Assembly: GCA_035565975.1 (NCBI GenBank)
Contig: DATMRT010000060.1
Coordinates: 62,001-126,000, forward strand
DNA from: Ga0077530 sp035565975
GTDB taxonomy: Bacteria; Pseudomonadota; Alphaproteobacteria; Rhizobiales; Hyphomicrobiaceae
Length of the DNA stretch: 64,000 bases
Reading direction: 5' to 3'
Shown: positions 1 to 8,709 of the stretch, piece by piece
How the letters are laid out: each line of letters begins with the position of its first letter
Position numbering within the stretch: the stretch's first letter is position 1
Notes under the pieces: generated by a model
What the model was told of the DNA's origin: nothing
The model's database searches: none
What the model saw: only the letters and a program-made list of their open reading frames with translations
Made by a program: the position numbers and the translations under genes

Positions 1-26
1 TCTCAGCTCCGAGTCGCAAGACAATT

Positions 27-44
27 ATGACAGTTTTATTACAG
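27..44 (-). promoter_or_regulatory. PHO-box-like PhoB site reading leftward
   Basis: Read on the minus strand, this 18-mer is CTGTAATAAAACTGTCAT. It is two 7-nt direct repeats at 11-nt period and matches the classical PHO box (CTGTCAT-N4-CTGTCAT) at all but two positions (one repeat base and one spacer base). It lies beyond the stop of pheT and points out of the window, so it would control a gene to the left that cannot be seen. The consensus is recalled knowledge; PhoB control is inferred. Confidence 0.5.
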
Positions 45-56
45 CCCTGATGGTCG

Positions 57-81
57 AACGCCGGCAGGCGTCCGATGTTCC
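57..81 (-). promoter_or_regulatory. EcfG-type general stress promoter candidate
   Basis: The minus strand reads GGAAC, 16 nt, CGTT, the alphaproteobacterial sigma-EcfG consensus. It points leftward out of the window, just upstream of the PHO-box-like repeat. The spacer contains a short GC inverted repeat that could instead be the end of the pheT transcript, so the promoter reading is tentative. Confidence 0.35.
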
Positions 82-103
82 ACCAATTCGGGCCTCCGGC
101 TAA

Positions 104-2527
104 TCAGCCGCGGACGTCGCCGCCCGTCGCCTTCTTGACCTCGGCGATGACCTTCTTGGAGACCGCATCGATCTCGGCGTCGGTCAGTGTCTTCTCACTC
201 GGCGACAGCGTGACCTCGATGGCGAGCGACTTCTTGCCGGCGCCGATGGCCTCACCCTCGAACAGGTCGAACACGCGAACATTCGAGATGAGCGCCTTGT
301 CGGCGCCAGACGCCGCCCTGACGACGTCCCCCGCCGCCACATCACGGTCGAGCAGGAAGGCGAAATCGCGCGTGACCGGCAAGAGGTCCGCCGCCGCAAG
401 CGGGGCCCGCGCGCGCGCCTTGCGCTTTTCCGCCGGCAGGCCGCTGATGAACACCTCAAAAGCTGCCGCCGGTCCCGTGACATCGAGCGTCTTGAGCGTC
501 GCTGGATGGATCTCGCCGAAATATGCGAGCACGACCTTCGGCCCGAGCCGCAGGGTTCCCGAGCGGCCGGGATGGAACCACGCTGGCGCATCGCGCGTGA
601 CCTGCGCCCGGGCGGGATCGATACCCAGCGCAGCCAGCAGTGCCGCGGCGTCGGCCTTCGCGTCGAAGACGTCCGCAGGCTTGGCAGCGCCATCCCAGTG
701 GCGGCCGTGCCCCAGGAGCTGTGCCGCGCCGAGGCGCACGCCGGACGCAAGCAGGAGCTGATCCTCGGGCCGGTCGCCTTTATAGGCCTGACCGACCTCG
801 AAGAGTGCGACATCGCCGAAGCCGCGATTGCGATTGCGCTGTGCCGCCGCCAGCAAGCCGGGCAACAGGCTCGGGCGCATGGAGCTCATCTCGGTCGAGA
901 TGGGATTGGCGAGTTCGAGCGCATCGCTGCCGCCGCCGAAATGCTCGGCCCAGGGGCGCGGCGTGAAGGACCACGTGATAGCCTCGACCATGCCGCGGGT
1001 CGCGAGTACACGGCGCGCGCGCCGGGCGCGCCGCTGCACCTCTGTCAGGACCGCGCGCGTCACGCCGTGCTGGCGCGGCATGGCCACCGGCGGCACCTTG
1101 TCGAGACCGGCAATGCGCGCGACCTCCTCGACGATATCCGCGGAGCCGTGCACGTCCGGACGCCAGGTCGGGACGGTCACCTTGACCGTGTCGCCTGGCC
1201 CTTCGACCTGGAAGCCCAGCGCGTCGAGGGTCTTGCGGGCTTCTGCCGGCTTGATGTCCAGCCCCGCAAGCTTCTTCACCCGCGAGAACGCGAACGAGAT
1301 CACCGTCTTCTTGATGGGTTCTTTTCCAGCCACCTTGGCGCGCGAGGGCTCGCCGCCGACGAAATCCAGCATGAGGCGCGTGCCGAGATCGAGGCCGCCT
1401 TTGATGAAGGCCGGATCGACGCCGCGTTCGAAGCGGTAGCGCGCATCGGTCTGCAGGCCCGCCTTGCGACCGGTCGCAGCGGTCAGCAGCGGATCGAAGT
1501 AGGCGCATTCGATGAGGACGTTCGTCGTCTCATGCGTCGAGCCGGACTCCTCGCCCCCCATGATGCCGCCGAAGCCGAGCACGCGCTGCGTATCGGCAAT
1601 GACGCACATGCCGTCCTCGACGAGGTGCTCCTTGCCATCGAGACCCAGGAACCGCTCGCCGTTGCGGCCATTGCGCGCGCGGATTGCGCCGAGCACCTGA
1701 TCTGCGTCGTAGACGTGAAGTGGCCGGCCGCGGTCCATGCTGACGTAGTTGGTCACGTCGACGACGGCGTTGATCGGCCTGAGGCCTATCGCCTTGAGAC
1801 GCTGCTGCACCCAGGCGGGTGAAGCACCGTTCTTGATGCCGCGAATATATCGCCCGGCGAACACCGGGCAGGCGTGCGCCAGCTCCGGCGGGAATTCGAG
1901 CAGGATGTCGATCGGGCACTCGTACTTGCCCTCGACGCCGGGCGTCGCAAGCTCGGGCTTGAGCTTGCCGAGACCGCATGCCGCGATGTCGCGTGCGATT
2001 CCGCGGACACCCGTGCAGTCCGGGCGATTCGGCGTCAGCTTGACCTCGACGACCGGGTCATCGAGGCCCATGACGTCGACATAGCGCTTGCCGACGTCCT
2101 TCGCGTGGGTCTCGCCAAGGTCGATGATACCCTCATGATCCTCGGAGAGCTCGAGCTCCCGCTCGGAGACCAGCATGCCGTTCGACACGACGCCGCGCAC
2201 GGGGCGCTTGTCGAGTGTGATGCCCGTGCCTGGGATATAGCTGCCGAGTGGCGCGAAGACGCCGATCATGCCGGCGCGCGCGTTGGGTGCGCCGCAGACG
2301 ACCTCGACCACGCCGCTTCCCGTATCGACCTGGCAAACGCGGAGCTTGTCCGCATTGGGATGCTGCTTGGCATCCACCACCCGCGCGACGACGAACGGGT
2401 TCAGCGCCTTGGCCGGCTCCTCGACACTTTCGACCTCGAGACCGATGATCGACAGGCGGTCGACGATCTCATGGAGTGGCGTGTTCGTGTCCAGGTGGTC
2501 CCGGAGCCAGTTGAACGTGAATTTCAT
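104..2527 (-). CDS. pheT: Phenylalanyl-tRNA synthetase beta subunit
   Basis: Beta chain of the cytoplasmic alpha2-beta2 enzyme that charges tRNA-Phe with ATP and phenylalanine; it carries the editing and tRNA-binding parts. The 807-residue product has the usual bacterial length and order: N-terminal OB-fold tRNA-binding domain (about 40-150, with HPNADKLRVC), B3/B4 editing domain (about 210-380), B5 domain (about 400-475), core, and C-terminal FDX-ACB anticodon-binding domain (about 715-807, LLPVTRDFAFLLDRD). I chose the ATG that begins MKFTFNWLRDHL; a GTG-type extension 20 codons upstream is not family-like. It lies 169 nt downstream of infC in the same direction; the usual pheS, rplT and rpmI between them are absent. 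Confidence 0.97.
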   Translation of the reverse strand: MKFTFNWLRDHLDTNTPLHEIVDRLSIIGLEVESVEEPAKALNPFVVARVVDAKQHPNADKLRVCQVDTGSGVVEVVCGAPNARAGMIGVFAPLGSYIPGTGITLDKRPVRGVVSNGMLVSERELELSEDHEGIIDLGETHAKDVGKRYVDVMGLDDPVVEVKLTPNRPDCTGVRGIARDIAACGLGKLKPELATPGVEGKYECPIDILLEFPPELAHACPVFAGRYIRGIKNGASPAWVQQRLKAIGLRPINAVVDVTNYVSMDRGRPLHVYDADQVLGAIRARNGRNGERFLGLDGKEHLVEDGMCVIADTQRVLGFGGIMGGEESGSTHETTNVLIECAYFDPLLTAATGRKAGLQTDARYRFERGVDPAFIKGGLDLGTRLMLDFVGGEPSRAKVAGKEPIKKTVISFAFSRVKKLAGLDIKPAEARKTLDALGFQVEGPGDTVKVTVPTWRPDVHGSADIVEEVARIAGLDKVPPVAMPRQHGVTRAVLTEVQRRARRARRVLATRGMVEAITWSFTPRPWAEHFGGGSDALELANPISTEMSSMRPSLLPGLLAAAQRNRNRGFGDVALFEVGQAYKGDRPEDQLLLASGVRLGAAQLLGHGRHWDGAAKPADVFDAKADAAALLAALGIDPARAQVTRDAPAWFHPGRSGTLRLGPKVVLAYFGEIHPATLKTLDVTGPAAAFEVFISGLPAEKRKARARAPLAAADLLPVTRDFAFLLDRDVAAGDVVRAASGADKALISNVRVFDLFEGEAIGAGKKSLAIEVTLSPSEKTLTDAEIDAVSKKVIAEVKKATGGDVRG

Positions 2528-2696
2528 GAACGGGTCTCGCAATGAGGCGCGGCCGCCGGGCGCATATGCGCGGGCGGCGCCACTCATGGAACGATTTCAA
2601 CGGAATTTCAACCGCACGGGCAGGCGGCGGCGCCACCCCGGTGCCGCCCGGCCTGCCATTGGGCTGCCGCCGCGGCCAACCGCTGGCGGCGCAGGG

Positions 2697-3236
2697 CTAT
2701 TTTGGCGCCAGCACCATGACCATCTGACGGCCTTCGAGGCGCGGCTCGGACTCGACCTTGCTGATCTCCTGGACCTCGGCCTTGACCCGCTGAAGCACGG
2801 CCATGCCGAGCTGCTGATGGGCCATTTCGCGACCGCGGAACCTCAAGGTCACCTTCACCTTGTCGCCTTCCTCGAAGAAGCGCTTGATGGCGCGCATCTT
2901 CACGTCGTAGTCGTGATCATCGATGCTGGGACGCATCTTGATCTCTTTGATCTCGACGATCTTCTGCTTCTTGCGGGCCTCGGCCTGCTTCTTCTGCTCC
3001 TGGAACTTGAACTTGCCATAGTCCAGGATCTTAGCGACCGGGGGGCTGGCGTCGGGCGACACCTCGACGAGGTCGAGCCCGGCTTCCTCTGCCTTGCGAA
3101 GCGCGTCGAGCGTCTCCACGACGCCCACGTTCTCCCCATCCGCATCGATCAGGCGCACGGTTCGCGAGCGGATGGATTCATTGATTCTGGGGCCGGTAGG
3201 TTCGCGCTCCGGACCTGCGCGCATTGGACGACGTAT
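2697..3236 (-). CDS. infC: Translation initiation factor IF-3, probable AUA start
   Basis: Binds the 30S subunit, prevents premature 50S joining and proofreads the start codon. Both domains are present: N-domain (GPRINESIR through LDLVEVSP), KILDYGKFKFQEQKK linker, and C-domain (KEIKMRPSIDDHDYDVK to the end). The best start is ATA at 3236-3234 (IRRPMRAGP), giving 179 residues, close to the family length. AGGAG at 3248-3244 sits 7 nt before it. The first in-frame ATG (3224) has no Shine-Dalgarno sequence. infC of other bacteria uses AUU-type starts for autoregulation by IF-3, so AUA fits. An out-of-frame ATG at 3243 abuts the Shine-Dalgarno and opens a 21-codon ORF ending at 3178. Confidence 0.93.
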   Translation of the reverse strand: MRRPMRAGPEREPTGPRINESIRSRTVRLIDADGENVGVVETLDALRKAEEAGLDLVEVSPDASPPVAKILDYGKFKFQEQKKQAEARKKQKIVEIKEIKMRPSIDDHDYDVKMRAIKRFFEEGDKVKVTLRFRGREMAHQQLGMAVLQRVKAEVQEISKVESEPRLEGRQMVMVLAPK

Positions 3237-3248
3237 GTTGCATCTCCT

Positions 3249-3620
3249 GCAATTGGCCGATCGATGATTTGGTGAAGCTGTGCGAGCAGATTGTGCCACC
3301 CCGGCCGCAGGCGACAACTCGACGCAGAAACGGGACTAGAGAAGTGCGATTTTCCGGCGGCTGTCAAGCTATCGGCGGGTTCTGGCCGATGACAGTTGCA
3401 TGAGCTGCACGGGAGATATTCCTTGTGCACCGCAAAGTGCCGGCGATCGGCGCAAAAGCGGGGCTTTTACCATCGCCCCTTGTGTCCGGCGGGCGATTGA
3501 CTCACTCTGTCCGGACACCTGCTGACATTCCGGCCCGGGCCGGCAAGAAGATGACGAGCGGCAACCCATGCCGCCCAGCGAGGAGACCGCGAGCCCCCAG
3601 AACTCTCAGGAGCGTGCCCC
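3249..3620. other. Intergenic region between divergent infC and LLM genes
   Basis: No coding sequence is supported here. It should hold the promoters of infC (minus) and of the LLM oxidoreductase (plus), but I cannot assign -35/-10 boxes with confidence. An 8-bp inverted repeat GTGTCCGG / CCGGACAC occupies 3482-3489 and 3511-3518, about 100 nt before the LLM start. It could be an operator or a small stem-loop. Confidence 0.5.
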
Positions 3621-4965
3621 ATGAAGCTGCTGTGGTTCCACCTCATGCCGTACACCGAGCTGCCCGACGATTTCCGGGACAAGCATCCCTCGGTGTGGGT
3701 CGACATCCATTCCTCGCTGTTCGACCCCAAGCGCGCCCACCACATGTACAACGACTTCATGGACGAGATGGAGTTCGCGGCGGACTGTGGCTTCGATGCG
3801 ATCTGTTGCAACGAGCACCACTCCAACGGCTACGGCCTCATGCCCTCGCCGAACCTGATCGCGACGGCGCTGGCGCGGCGAACGACCGATACGGCGATCT
3901 GCGTGATGGGCAACAGCCTCGCGCTCTACAATCCGCCGACGCGCGTCGCGGAAGAGTTCGCGATGATCGATTGCATATCGGGGGGACGGCTCATTGCGGG
4001 GTTCCCCGTCGGCACGCCGATGGACACGACATTCGCGTACGGCCAGAACCCTTCCATGCTGCGCGAGCGGTATCTCGAAGCGCATGACCTCGTGATGCGT
4101 GCCCGGCAGGAGAAGGGACACGTTCGCCTTCAATGGCCGCTTCAACCAGCAGCGTTACGTCAACATCTGGCCGCGGCCGATCCAGCAGCCGCATCCGCCC
4201 GTCTGGATCCCCGGCGGCGGCTCCGTCGAGACGTGGCGGTGGTGCGCGGAGATGGATTACGTCTACTGCTACCTCTCCTACTACGGCTACAAGGCCGGGC
4301 AGGCGACCATGCAGGGCTTTTGGGATGAGATGGACCGGCTCGGCAAGGATCGTAATCCATACCGCGCGGGCTTCCTCCAGTTCGTCGGGGTCGCCGAGAG
4401 CCGCTCCGAGGCCATGGAGCGCTACGCCGAGGCCGCCGAGTACTTCTACGGGCGCTGCCTCCACGTCGATCCGCGCTTTGCCTCGCCGCCCGGTTACAAT
4501 ACCGAGGCGACCATGCGCGCGGGCCTCGAAAGCCAGGTCAAGCGGGCCGCCGAGGAAGCCGCACGCGCGCAGAACGAAAGCGCGCAGGCAGGCCACAACA
4601 AGTCCAAGGACCAGCTCGCCGGCGTCACGACGGGCACGACAGCCGGTACGCGTTTCAACATGGTCGCGCGCAACATGGAGGACATCGTCGAGCGCGGCTA
4701 CGTCGTCGTCGGCTCGCCGAAGGACGTCGCCGAACAGCTCGAGTACGTCGCCAAGACGCTCAACGTTGGCCACTTCATGCTGCTCCTCCAGTACGGGAAC
4801 ATGTCCAAGGAGCTGACGAAGTACAATACCAGGCTCTTCGCCGAGCAGGTCATGCCGAAGCTGAAGCCGCTGTTCGCCGAGTGGGAAGACAGGTGGTGGC
4901 CGAAGCCGATGGAGAGGTCGGCGCGCGCGGCGCTGCCGGCATTCCGGCCGGTGGCAGCCGAGTAG
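3621..4965 (+). pseudogene. LLM-class flavin-dependent oxidoreductase, frameshifted copy
   Basis: Bacterial luciferase-like monooxygenase relative, expected to use reduced flavin (FMNH2 or F420). It is closely similar to the intact paralogue at 5636-6934, so the lesion is clear. After LVMRARQEK the frame shifts, and DTFAFNGRFNQQRYVN continues in the next frame. The paralogue has GAGAAGGACACG where this copy has GAGAAGGGACACG, one extra G in the run 4115-4117. Corrected, the protein would be about 448 residues, with a somewhat longer segment near 300-330 than the paralogue. It may be a true pseudogene, a one-base sequencing error, or (least likely) a frameshifting site. The rest of the reading frame is undamaged, so any inactivation is recent. 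Confidence 0.85.
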
Positions 4966-5006
4966 TCGACAGAGTGTAGCGCTCGAACGAATGGTTGAAC
5001 GCGGTC

Positions 5007-5519
5007 ATGGAGCGCGTGCTCGTCCTCGGCAGTCCCGGCGCGGGAAAATCGACATTTGCCCGGCGTCTCGCCGAGCAGACGGGATTGCCTCTGGTCCATC
5101 TCGATCGGCATTTCTGGCGTGCAGGCTGGAAAGAGCCCCATCCGGACGAATGGCGTCGTCAGGTCGAAGAGCTGGCAAACGGGCCGCGCTGGATCATGGA
5201 CGGCGACTACAGCCGGACACTCGACATCCGCCTCCCGCGCGCGGACACGGCTTTCCTGCTCGACACGCCGCGCTGGCTCAACGTGATGCGCGTACTGAAA
5301 CGGGTTCTCAAAGGCTATGGCCGAACGCGACCGGACCTCGCCGACGGATGCCCCGAGCGTCTCGATTGGGAGTTTCTGCGCTACGTCTGGAGCTACCCGC
5401 ACAAGCTCGGTCCGCGCGTCGCCGCAATGCTGGAGGGCTATCAAGGCGAAGTCATCACGTTGCGAACGCGCCGGGATATCGAGAACTATCTCGCCGAAAG
5501 AGTGGCATTGCAGCGCTGA
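5007..5519 (+). CDS. P-loop nucleotide kinase, adenylate-kinase/FlaR-like
   Basis: Small cytoplasmic P-loop protein of the 'DNA topology modulation protein'/adenylate-kinase-like family; substrate unknown. Walker A GSPGAGKST lies at residues 8-16. Next come the family's HLDRHFW segment (about 31-37) and GPRWIMDGDYSRTLDIRLPRAD (about 60-80), which forms the nucleoside-binding and Walker-B-like region. Length (170 residues) is typical. The ATG at 5007 puts the P-loop at the usual distance from the N-terminus; an in-frame TTG at 4995 is an alternative. It sits alone between the two LLM paralogues and may have been trapped when they duplicated. No functional link to them is evident. Confidence 0.8.
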   Translation: MERVLVLGSPGAGKSTFARRLAEQTGLPLVHLDRHFWRAGWKEPHPDEWRRQVEELANGPRWIMDGDYSRTLDIRLPRADTAFLLDTPRWLNVMRVLKRVLKGYGRTRPDLADGCPERLDWEFLRYVWSYPHKLGPRVAAMLEGYQGEVITLRTRRDIENYLAERVALQR

Positions 5520-5635
5520 TCCAGCGGCACGCCCACAGGAGCACTTGCGCCGTGCGCGGACTTCCCACACACTTTCGGCAATAGCTCATAACGAACACGA
5601 TCGGCCAGGGCGCCGAACACTAGGGAGCACGACCC

Positions 5636-6934
5636 ATGAAAATGCTCTGGTTCCATTTGATGCCCTACACGGAGCTGCCAGACGACTTCAAGGAGAAGCA
5701 TCCGTCCGTCTGGGTCGACATTCATTCCTCGCTGTTTGACCCCAAGCGCGCGCACCACATGTACAACGACTTTCTCGATGAGCTCGAGTACGCGGCGGAG
5801 TGCGGCTACGACGCCATCTGCTGCAACGAGCATCACTCGAACGGCTACGGCCTCATGCCCTCGCCGAACCTGATCGCGACGGCGCTGGCGCGGCGCACGA
5901 CCGACACCGCGATCTGCGTCATGGGCAACAGCCTCGCGCTCTACAATCCGCCGACGCGCGTCGCGGAAGAATTCGCGATGATCGACTGCATCTCGGGCGG
6001 GCGGCTGATTGCAGGTTTTCCTGTCGGCACGCCCATGGACACGACGTACGCGTACGGCGCCAACCCGAGCCAGCTCCGTGAACGCTACAATGAAGCGCAT
6101 GATCTCGTCATGCGCGCGTGGCAGGAGAAGGACACGTTCGCTTTCAACGGCCGGTTCAACCAGCAGCGCTACGTCAACATCTGGCCGCGGCCGATCCAGC
6201 AGCCGCATCCGCCGATCTGGATTCCAGGCGCCGGCTCCGTCGAGACATGGCGGTGGGCCGCCGAGCGCGACTACGTGTTCTGCTACCTCTCCTACTACGG
6301 CTACAAGATGGCCCAGAATGTCATGAAGGGCTTCTGGGCCGAGATGGATCGCCTCGGCAAGGACCGCAATCCGTACCGCGCAGGCTTTGCGCAAGTCGTC
6401 GGCGTTGCCGAGAGCCGCCAGCAGGCCATGGACCTCTACACGGAGCCGGCCGAGTACTTCTATGGCCGCTGCCTGCACGTCGATCCGCGCTTTGCATCAC
6501 CGCCCGGCTACACGACCGAGGCGACGCAGCGCGCCGGCCTCGAGAGCCAGGTGAAGATGGCAGCGGAAGCTTCCAAGGCGGGACCGTCGACGCAAGCCCC
6601 CTCCGCGATGAAGATGCAGATGCTGGCGCGCGACATGAAGGGCATCGTCGACAACGGCTATGTCATCGTCGGCTCGCCGGATGACGTGACCGACCAGCTT
6701 ATGGAGCTCGCCAAGACGCTCAACATCGGCCAGCTCATGCTGCTCATGCAGTTCGGCAGCATGTCGAAGGACCTCACGAAGTACAACACGCGCCTCTTCG
6801 CAGAGAAGGTCATGCCGCGTCTCAAACCGCTGTTCGCCGAGTGGGAGAACAAGTGGTGGCCACAGCCAATGGACCGGGCGGCACGCGCGTCGTTGCCCGC
6901 CTTCGCCGGTTCGGCACCTGCGGCCGCTGAATAG
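5636..6934 (+). CDS. LLM-class flavin-dependent oxidoreductase, intact copy
   Basis: 432-residue TIM-barrel protein of the luciferase-like monooxygenase family. Features visible: EHHSNGYGLMPSPNLIATALARRT (about 68-91), SGGRLIAGFPVGTP (about 120-133), PHPPIWIPGAGS (about 190-201) and a C-terminal KPLFAEWENKWWP. The start ATG follows GGGAG with good spacing. Relatives oxidise substrates such as aldehydes, ketones, terpenoids or organosulfur compounds with reduced flavin; the substrate here cannot be read. The alpha/beta hydrolase 46 nt downstream suggests a monooxygenase-then-hydrolase route (ester or lactone opening). That link is inferred from position only. Confidence 0.88.
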   Translation: MKMLWFHLMPYTELPDDFKEKHPSVWVDIHSSLFDPKRAHHMYNDFLDELEYAAECGYDAICCNEHHSNGYGLMPSPNLIATALARRTTDTAICVMGNSLALYNPPTRVAEEFAMIDCISGGRLIAGFPVGTPMDTTYAYGANPSQLRERYNEAHDLVMRAWQEKDTFAFNGRFNQQRYVNIWPRPIQQPHPPIWIPGAGSVETWRWAAERDYVFCYLSYYGYKMAQNVMKGFWAEMDRLGKDRNPYRAGFAQVVGVAESRQQAMDLYTEPAEYFYGRCLHVDPRFASPPGYTTEATQRAGLESQVKMAAEASKAGPSTQAPSAMKMQMLARDMKGIVDNGYVIVGSPDDVTDQLMELAKTLNIGQLMLLMQFGSMSKDLTKYNTRLFAEKVMPRLKPLFAEWENKWWPQPMDRAARASLPAFAGSAPAAAE

Positions 6935-6980
6935 CCGACTCGCAGATCATGAGAAAAGAACGATCACGGGAGAGCGTCCA

Positions 6981-7766
6981 TTGAGCGAGCCCAAGACCAC
7001 CAGCGTCGACGTCAACGGCCATCCCTGCCGCGTGTGGACCAAGGGCAGCGGGCCGAAGATCGGTTTTCTCGCCGGCTTCGGCGGCTTGCCGCGCTGGATA
7101 CCCTTTCTCGATCGTCTTGCCGAAAGCCGCACGGTCATCGCGCCGTCTATGCCTGGCTTTCCGGGCGCGACGGGGCACAACATCCTCGACACGCATCTGG
7201 ACTGGCTCGTCGCCGCGCGCACGTTACTCGAGAAGGCGGGGCTCGATGGCGCAGACCTCGCGGGCAGTTCGGTCGGCGGCTCGTTCGTTGCGGAGATCGC
7301 CGCACTCTGGCCGCAAAGCGTGAAGCGCATCGCGATGATCGCACCGTTCGGCTTGTTCGATGAGAAGGACCCGGCCGCGGACGTGTGGGCGCAGCGCGCC
7401 GACGACGTGCCGGGCCTGCTCTGCGCCGATGCCGAGATCTACAAGGCGCTGAAGGCCATGCCGGCCGGCGCTAACTCGGTTGAATGGCCCATCGAGCAGA
7501 CGCGCGCGGCGGAGGCAGCGGCGCGCATCTTCTGGCCGCTCGGCAATACGAAGCTCGAGCGTCGCCTGCCGCTGATCAAAGCACCGACGCTGCTGATCTG
7601 GGGCGAGAGCGATCGCGTGATGCCGCGTTCATACGCGGACAAGATCGCGAAGGCCATTCCCGGCGGTGCGAAAATCGCCACCATCGCCGGCGCCGGCCAT
7701 CTCGCCGAACTCGATCAACCGGACGCGGTCGCCAAGGCCGTGCTGGAACACGTCGGACAGGCATAG
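6981..7766 (+). CDS. Alpha/beta hydrolase
   Basis: 261-residue cytoplasmic serine hydrolase. Nucleophile elbow G-S-S-V-G at about 95-99 (Ser97), acidic residue in LLIWGESDRVMP (about 207-218), histidine in AGAGHLAELD (about 238-247), and an oxyanion-type turn near LAGFGG. The start is a TTG at 6981 preceded by CGGGAG; no in-frame ATG lies near. It follows the LLM monooxygenase with a short gap, so the two are probably co-transcribed. It may hydrolyse an ester, lactone or beta-diketone product of that enzyme; the substrate is unknown. Confidence 0.85.
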   Translation: MSEPKTTSVDVNGHPCRVWTKGSGPKIGFLAGFGGLPRWIPFLDRLAESRTVIAPSMPGFPGATGHNILDTHLDWLVAARTLLEKAGLDGADLAGSSVGGSFVAEIAALWPQSVKRIAMIAPFGLFDEKDPAADVWAQRADDVPGLLCADAEIYKALKAMPAGANSVEWPIEQTRAAEAAARIFWPLGNTKLERRLPLIKAPTLLIWGESDRVMPRSYADKIAKAIPGGAKIATIAGAGHLAELDQPDAVAKAVLEHVGQA

Positions 7767-7773
7767 CCGGCGC

Positions 7774-8649
7774 TCAGCCTTCCGGCCTGATGGCGAGCAC
7801 GTCACAGGGCAGGGTGTTGAGCAGGATCTCGGCCGTGCTGCCGATCATGTGCTCGGGCGTGCCCGCGCGGCTGTACGTACCGGTCACGATCATATCGGGG
7901 CGCTTGTCGTCGACATAATCGGAAAGTACCGGCCCCGGCTGTCCTTCAATCATCACGGATTTGATCTTCCGATCTTCCGTGCCCGCAAGCCGCGCCATCT
8001 CCTGCTCGCCGATGCGCTTCACGCGCGCCCGCTCCTCGGCTTCGATCTCATGGAGAGACTTCGCTGAGGCACGCCCAGACCAATCGGGTTGCACTTCGAA
8101 GGCATTGACGAGTGTCAGGGCCGCGGTGGGGAAAAGAGCCCGGGTTGTGATCACGGCATCCCGCGATGCTGTCGAAAAGTCCACGCTGACCGCGATGTTC
8201 TTGTAGGCGCCGGTGGGGCGCCTGCGAACGGCCAGCACCGGCGCATGCGCCTGCCGCAGAATGCGCGCGGCCGTGCTGCCGAGCAGCCTCTCGCCATGGA
8301 TCTTCGTGTGGGCCGGCCCGGTGACGACGAAATCGCTCTTGATGGCCCGCGCGTGCTCGATCACTCGCTCCGCAGGGTCGCCGATCACGACGTGTTTCGA
8401 GACGACCTGCTTGAGCACGGCGCTCGCGCGCTTCTCGAGCTCGGTCATTTCGGCGTCGACATTGCGGATGCGGCGCTCGATGCCGATCGGGCGCAACGAG
8501 CTGGCCTCGACCACGTGGCAAAGCGTCAAACCGCCGCCCCATTCCTTGGCGAGCTGAACGGCGCGGTCGAAAGCGCGATCACCGGCAGCGGTCAGATCCG
8601 TCGCCAGGAGAATGTTCCGGGGCTTCTTCGGCTGCGGTGTCTTGGCCAT
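7774..8649 (-). CDS. Universal stress protein, tandem UspA domains
   Basis: 291 residues with two Usp folds. The first begins PRNILLATDLTAAGDRAFDRAVQLA, the second AYKNIAVSVDFSTASRDAVITT; each half ends with a nucleotide-binding-like loop (GPAHTKIHGERLLGSTAARIL and GTYSRAGTPEHMIGSTAEILL, the G-x(9)-G-S type of ATP-binding Usp proteins). Such proteins support survival under stress, often low oxygen or starvation. The ATG at 8649 follows AAGGTGG; an in-frame GTG three codons upstream is less likely. An FNR/FixK-like palindrome at 8710-8723 lies 61 nt upstream, suggesting oxygen-responsive expression. The gene is convergent with the hydrolase gene. Confidence 0.92.
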   Translation of the reverse strand: MAKTPQPKKPRNILLATDLTAAGDRAFDRAVQLAKEWGGGLTLCHVVEASSLRPIGIERRIRNVDAEMTELEKRASAVLKQVVSKHVVIGDPAERVIEHARAIKSDFVVTGPAHTKIHGERLLGSTAARILRQAHAPVLAVRRRPTGAYKNIAVSVDFSTASRDAVITTRALFPTAALTLVNAFEVQPDWSGRASAKSLHEIEAEERARVKRIGEQEMARLAGTEDRKIKSVMIEGQPGPVLSDYVDDKRPDMIVTGTYSRAGTPEHMIGSTAEILLNTLPCDVLAIRPEG

Positions 8650-8709
8650 GGTTACCACCTTGTCTGCTTGCAGGCAGACGCAATGCAGCCGAAGGGCGAC
8701 AGGCCTGCC

